DNA of 8,728 nucleotides from an uncultured Collinsella sp. (lineage in GTDB: Bacteria; Actinomycetota; Coriobacteriia; Coriobacteriales; Coriobacteriaceae), in contig URMR01000075.1 in the NCBI GenBank assembly GCA_900548935.1, positions 1 through 8,728 of the forward strand, in the 5' to 3' direction. The position numbers were made by a program, and so were the translations under genes. Below are positions 5,050 to 8,728 of this stretch, in pieces. Below the pieces are notes generated by a model that made no database searches, was not told where the DNA came from, and worked only from the letters and a program-made list of their open reading frames with translations. Numbering within the stretch: position 1 is the stretch's first letter; each line of letters begins with the position of its first letter.

Positions 5050-5694
5050 ATGGCTCGCAAAATTACCAAGCGTCAGCAGCAAATTTACGACTTCATCAAG
5101 GAATATCAGCAGGAGAAGGGCTATCCGCCCAGTGTGCGCGAGATGGCTTCGGCTGTGGGTCTTTCCTCCCCTAGCACCGTGCATGCACATCTCTCCGCAC
5201 TCGAAGCACGCGGCCTGCTCAAGCGTGACGCCACCAAGCCTCGCGCCCTCGAGCTCTTTGACGAAGACGGATCTTCCGTCTCCATCTCAAAGTCCGATGA
5301 GCCCACAGCACCCCGCGGCACCGTATCGCTGCCTCTCGTAGGCCGCGTCGCCGCAGGGATTCCCATCCTTGCCGAGCAGAATATCGAGGACACCTTTACC
5401 ATCCCGACCGAGATCGCAACGGACCAGGGGTCCTTTATCCTCGAGGTCCACGGCAATTCGATGATTAACGTCGGCATCTATAACGGCGACTACATCATCG
5501 TTCGCGAGCAGAAGAGCGCCATGAATGGCGAGATTGTCGTGGCCATGATCGAAGGCTCCGCAACAGTCAAAACGTTCTACAAGGAGCAGGGGCGCGTTCG
5601 CCTGCAGCCTGAAAACGACACCATGGAGCCCATCTACGCGACAAATCCCACGATTCTGGGCAAGGTCGTCGGTTTGATGCGCCGGTTTTCGTAA
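5050..5694 (+). CDS. lexA: LexA repressor, SOS master regulator
   Basis: Dimeric repressor that blocks DNA-damage genes until RecA filaments trigger self-cleavage. The 214-aa protein has an N-terminal winged helix (about 1-65: KRQQQIYDFIKEY, PPSVREMASAVGLSSPSTVHAHL) and an S24 autoprotease domain. The cleavage site is Ala102-Gly103 (GRVAAGIPI), the nucleophile is Ser137 in GNSM and the general base is Lys174 in ATVKTF, so all key residues are present. The frame extends to 5020, but the ATG at 5050 gives the normal MARKITKRQ start and has AGAGAGG upstream. It is divergent from the LysM gene over a shared SOS-box region. Its TAA overlaps the next gene's ATG by one base. Confidence 0.97.
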   Translation: MARKITKRQQQIYDFIKEYQQEKGYPPSVREMASAVGLSSPSTVHAHLSALEARGLLKRDATKPRALELFDEDGSSVSISKSDEPTAPRGTVSLPLVGRVAAGIPILAEQNIEDTFTIPTEIATDQGSFILEVHGNSMINVGIYNGDYIIVREQKSAMNGEIVVAMIEGSATVKTFYKEQGRVRLQPENDTMEPIYATNPTILGKVVGLMRRFS

Positions 5695-6398
5695 TGCAAA
5701 AACGTATCACCGTCTTTGATACCATTCGCGGGTTTACCATGCTATCGATGGCTGGATTTCATGCCTGCTACGACCTTGCCTACCTATATGGTTGGGAGAT
5801 GCCCTGGTTTACCCAGACCATCTTCCAGGACATCTGGCGTGCCAGCATCAGTTGGGTATTTTTATTTATTGCCGGCTGGATGTGCACCCTCTCGCGCAAC
5901 AACATCAAGCGTGCCGCCAAATATGCCGCTGCCGCTTTGGTCGTATGGATTGCAACGACGCTCGTCTCGGTTGATGACTCGGTGAGCTTCGGCATCATTT
6001 TCTGCATGGCGGCGTGCACTGCCATTGTCGCGCTTGCGCGCCCGGTTCTCGATAGAGTGCCGGCAGTATGGGGTATAACGATTTGCCTCATACTCTTTGC
6101 CTGTACCTGGAGCATTCCTAAAGCGGTCTACCCTATCCCCTATCTAGCTTGGCTGGGGTTCCCGGGTCCAGACTTTGTCTCCGGTGATTACTATCCGCTC
6201 ATACCATTCTTATTTATGTACCTCACAGGCTTCTTTGCCGCCCGCACGGCTCAAAAAGCAAATCGTGATGCGCCAGCATGGGCCTATGCGAATCCCATCC
6301 CGGCGCTCGCAAGCCTCGGACGCCATGCACTGCCGTTCTACCTGCTTCATCAACCGATTATCTTGGGTGTACTGGAGCTGATTTATTCCGTTCGGTAA
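5694..6398 (+). CDS. DUF1624 (heparan-alpha-glucosaminide N-acetyltransferase-like) membrane protein
   Basis: A 234-aa polytopic membrane protein with about six hydrophobic segments. It starts with DTIRGFTMLSMAGFHACYDL (9-28), the family's opening helix with a conserved His. SFGIIFCMAACTAIVAL follows at 98-114, then PLIPFLFMYLTGFFAAR at 168-184 and the closing signature SLGRHALPFYLLHQPII at 207-223. These fit the DUF1624 / YeiB-type acyltransferase group, which is thought to move acyl groups from cytoplasmic acyl-CoA to a substrate across the membrane; the substrate here is unknown. The ATG overlaps the lexA stop (TAATG at 5692-5696) with no separate ribosome binding site, so translation should be coupled and expression should follow lexA. 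Its 3' end overlaps hflX by 16 bp. Confidence 0.8.
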   Translation: MQKRITVFDTIRGFTMLSMAGFHACYDLAYLYGWEMPWFTQTIFQDIWRASISWVFLFIAGWMCTLSRNNIKRAAKYAAAALVVWIATTLVSVDDSVSFGIIFCMAACTAIVALARPVLDRVPAVWGITICLILFACTWSIPKAVYPIPYLAWLGFPGPDFVSGDYYPLIPFLFMYLTGFFAARTAQKANRDAPAWAYANPIPALASLGRHALPFYLLHQPIILGVLELIYSVR

Positions 6399-7672
6399 CG
6401 TTCAAGACGTGGTGCGATACGGGCCGGAAGCTTTGCCACAATACGAACGCCGGCATCGAGGTATTCCTCGTGCAGAAGGGTTCCCTGTTCGTGCACAAGC
6501 GTGATTAACGCGCCCTCTCGATACGGGATATCGGCCGAGAGCAACACGTCCGTAGCAGCCGCTTCACGAGCGATACGATCGACTAAGTCATCAAGACCCT
6601 CACCCGTCTGAGCCGAGAACAGCACCGCCTCGGGATAGCGCCGGCGGAAGCTCAAACGGTCGACGCTATCGAGCAGATCAATTTTATTGAACACGGTAAG
6701 CGTCAGGCGCTCACCGGCTCCAATCTCGTCAAGGACGCGATCAACAGCCTCGAGCTGTCGCTCGTAATCCTCATCGGAAGCATCCACGACTTTAAGAATC
6801 AAATCGGCGCCGAGCACCTCGGAAAGCGTAGATTTAAACGCATCGACCAGGCCATGGGGCAACTTTTGAATAAAGCCGACGGTATCGGTGATCGTCATAC
6901 CACGGCCGCCGGGCAAACGGTACGAGCGCGTCGTAGGATCGAGCGTGGCAAACAGCTTATCCTGCGAAAGTACCGTGGATCCCGTCAAACGATTAAGCAA
7001 CGTCGACTTGCCGGCATTGGTGTAGCCAGCCAACGCCACGCGAAACGCCGGCGATTCAATACGGCTTTTCGATTGCACATCGCGACGTTGTTCAACCTGC
7101 TTTAGTTCGCGTCGAAGAGCTGCGATCTTATTACGAATCAGGCGACGGTCGACCTCGAGCTGGCTTTCGCCCTGGCCAAAGCGCGAGCCAATACCGCCAC
7201 GCGTCTGTTCCTTGGCAAGATGGCTCCACATACCTCGCAGACGAGGTAGCAGGTACTGCAGCTGTGCTAGCTGCACCTGCAAGCGACCCTCACGAGTCTG
7301 GGCATGCAGACCAAAGATATCCAAAATCAACGCCGTACGGTCAATAATCTTAACCGGTTCGCCCACGGCTTTCTCAAGATAGGACTGCTGTGAGGGCGTC
7401 AGGTCGTCGTCGAAGATAACAACATCCGCATCCATGCGATGAACCAAACCGCACAGCTCCTCGACCTTGCCAGAACCGATAAACGATTTGGGATAGGGTT
7501 TGACCAGGCGCTGCGACAAGCGTGCCACGCATTGGGCCCCAGCAGTGTGGGCTAGACGCTCGAGCTCGTCGAGCGAACGGTCGAGCGGCCAGGCGTTATC
7601 GCGCCACTCGACACCAACCAAGATGGCGCGCTCAGGTTCAGGCGCCGTGGGGACCAAAGGGAAACGAGCCAT
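6383..7672 (-). CDS. hflX: GTPase HflX
   Basis: Ribosome-associated GTPase that binds the 50S subunit and splits stalled ribosomes. The 429-aa protein has an N-terminal nucleotide-binding-like domain (about 15-140, with SFIGSGKVEEL at 63-73), the glycine-rich RGGIGSRFGQGESQLE linker at 158-173, a coiled-coil-like helix pair at 175-205 and a G domain. G1 is GYTNAGKST (216-224), switch I includes FATLDPTTR (241-249), G3 is DTVGF (263-267), G4 is NKID (329-332) and G5 is SAQTG (353-357). A C-terminal HflX domain of about 50 residues follows. All GTPase motifs are intact. Its ATG overlaps the miaA stop by one base (TAATG), placing it last in the miaB-miaA-hflX operon. Confidence 0.96.
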   Translation of the reverse strand: MARFPLVPTAPEPERAILVGVEWRDNAWPLDRSLDELERLAHTAGAQCVARLSQRLVKPYPKSFIGSGKVEELCGLVHRMDADVVIFDDDLTPSQQSYLEKAVGEPVKIIDRTALILDIFGLHAQTREGRLQVQLAQLQYLLPRLRGMWSHLAKEQTRGGIGSRFGQGESQLEVDRRLIRNKIAALRRELKQVEQRRDVQSKSRIESPAFRVALAGYTNAGKSTLLNRLTGSTVLSQDKLFATLDPTTRSYRLPGGRGMTITDTVGFIQKLPHGLVDAFKSTLSEVLGADLILKVVDASDEDYERQLEAVDRVLDEIGAGERLTLTVFNKIDLLDSVDRLSFRRRYPEAVLFSAQTGEGLDDLVDRIAREAAATDVLLSADIPYREGALITLVHEQGTLLHEEYLDAGVRIVAKLPARIAPRLERYRTE

Positions 7673-8610
7673 TAGGCAGCCTCGATGCGATGATAAATAT
7701 CTTCGACGACCTCAACGATCGTAAACTCATCCATATCGAACCACACAATGCGATCGTCACGCTTAAACCAGGAAAGCTGGCGCTTGGCATAGCGACGTGA
7801 ACGCATCTTGATAAGCTCGCGGGCCTCATCCATGGTAATAGCGCCACGCAAGGCATCAATAATCTCTTTGTAACCAATTGCCTGCATCGACGTGAGCGCA
7901 TCGCCCAGGCCCTGGTCCATAAGGCCACGGACCTCATCAACCAGTCCCCGCTCAAACATAAGGTCGACGCGCTGGTTAATGCGCTCATACAGCACTTCAC
8001 GGCTACGCGTCAGACCAAACCACAAGGCATGATAACGCTCGCGCGGAACACTGAATTTCGACTTCTGCTGGGCATACGACACGCCGTCATCGTGCATCTC
8101 GAGCGCACGAATCACGCGGCGCACGTTATGGGGATGAATCACAGCAGCCGATTCCGGGTCGCGCTCGACAAGCAAGGCATGCAATGCTTCCTCGCCAATG
8201 CGCTCGGCAAGCTCCTGATAGCCCACGCGGCGTTCGTCCTCGAGTTCTCCCGAAGGAAAATCCATTTCATCGAGAGCAGCTTTGAGATACAAGCCCGTAC
8301 CGCCGCAAAAGACTGGAAGACGCTGCTCGCCAAGCAAACGCTCGATATGCGCTCGGGCGTCCGACTGATAGAGCGCGGCAGAATACGCGACGCCCGGATC
8401 CACGATATCGACAAGGCGCAAGGGTGCCGAGCACTCCTCGGGCATCATCTTGGCCGTACCAATGTCCATGCCGCGATAGATTTGCATCGCATCGCACGAC
8501 AACACTTCGGACGATAAACGAGCAGCCAGGCGGTCGGCAACATCGCTTTTACCGACCGCCGTCGGACCGACGATCGCTACGGCAGAAAGGTTTGCACCGG
8601 AAGAAATCAT
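7672..8610 (-). CDS. miaA: tRNA dimethylallyltransferase
   Basis: Transfers dimethylallyl from DMAPP to A37 of tRNAs reading codons that start with U, giving i6A37, the substrate of MiaB. The 312-aa protein has the P-loop GPTAVGKS at 15-22, the DAMQIYRGMDIGTAK block at 40-54 (catalytic Asp40), GGTGLYLKA at 103-111, HNVRRVIRALE at 161-171, QAIGYKE at 243-249 and RRYAKRQLSWFKRD at 272-285. The frame is open to 8649, but the ATG at 8610 is chosen because it forms TAATG with the miaB stop and puts the P-loop at the usual position. No ribosome binding site is obvious, so restart after miaB translation is likely. Confidence 0.96.
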   Translation of the reverse strand: MISSGANLSAVAIVGPTAVGKSDVADRLAARLSSEVLSCDAMQIYRGMDIGTAKMMPEECSAPLRLVDIVDPGVAYSAALYQSDARAHIERLLGEQRLPVFCGGTGLYLKAALDEMDFPSGELEDERRVGYQELAERIGEEALHALLVERDPESAAVIHPHNVRRVIRALEMHDDGVSYAQQKSKFSVPRERYHALWFGLTRSREVLYERINQRVDLMFERGLVDEVRGLMDQGLGDALTSMQAIGYKEIIDALRGAITMDEARELIKMRSRRYAKRQLSWFKRDDRIVWFDMDEFTIVEVVEDIYHRIEAA

Positions 8611-8728
8611 TAGCGAGGCTCGCCCACGACGAAGCCAGAGAGATACCACGTCTTGGCAACATCAACATCGACGTCGACAATCTTGCCGATGAGCTGATCG
8701 ATGCTATAGCCAGCAGGAATCGGCGCAT
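8610..8728 (-). CDS. miaB: tRNA-2-methylthio-N6-dimethylallyladenosine synthase, C-terminal end only
   Basis: Only the last 38 codons and the stop are inside the window. They read GYSIDQLIGKIVDVDVDVAKTWYLSGFVVGEPR at the end, which fits the C-terminal strand region of the TRAM RNA-binding domain that closes MiaB. The adjoining miaA, whose product MiaB modifies (methylthiolation of i6A37), supports the name. The radical-SAM part is outside the window, so the identification rests on this tail and on synteny. Confidence 0.75.
   Translation of the reverse strand, partial: APIPAGYSIDQLIGKIVDVDVDVAKTWYLSGFVVGEPR

Overview
The window looks like chromosomal housekeeping DNA from a Coriobacteriia actinobacterium, probably Collinsella or a close relative. 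The placement rests on gene content and order (miaB-miaA-hflX, and lexA divergent from a LysM gene followed by nrdR), on CGAAC-N4-GTTC type SOS boxes and on strong AGGAGG ribosome binding sites. It was made from memory of these families and was not searched. I see no transposase, phage gene, CRISPR array, tRNA or rRNA.

Layout. 1-589 (minus) is the 5' part of a DUF1836 protein gene. 590-744 holds its likely promoter and the trxB terminator. 745-1683 (minus) is thioredoxin reductase trxB. A divergent spacer of about 117 bp follows. 1801-3102 (plus) is an MGDG-synthase-like glycosyltransferase. 3103-3493 is a 391-bp gene-free stretch between convergent genes. It holds three large hairpins: two related elements of about 104 nt, one just after each flanking stop codon, and a perfect 23-bp palindrome between them. 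3494-4886 (minus) is the operon LysM protein - nrdR - dut. 4887-5049 is a divergent control region with SOS boxes. 5050-6398 (plus) is lexA followed by a DUF1624 membrane acyltransferase, joined by TAATG. 6383-8728 (minus) is miaB (3' end only) - miaA - hflX, also joined by TAATG overlaps. The acyltransferase and hflX overlap tail to tail by 16 bp.

How the genes work together. The centre is an SOS module. LexA should repress itself and the divergent LysM gene, which resembles the SOS division inhibitors YneA (Bacillus), DivS (Corynebacterium) and Rv2719c (Mycobacterium). Behind that gene, and probably on the same transcript, lie NrdR (control of ribonucleotide reductase) and dUTPase, so nucleotide-pool functions sit downstream of a damage-inducible promoter. 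The miaB-miaA-hflX operon serves tRNA A37 modification and ribosome rescue.

The most unusual signal is the pair of hairpin elements at 3116-3219 and 3375-3477. Each lies 13-16 nt after the stop codon of a different gene, in the same orientation relative to that gene. They share a conserved apical region. Their outer stems differ in sequence but stay base-paired, and even their mismatches are shared. This points to a structured 3'-UTR or single-stranded-DNA element family that I cannot name.
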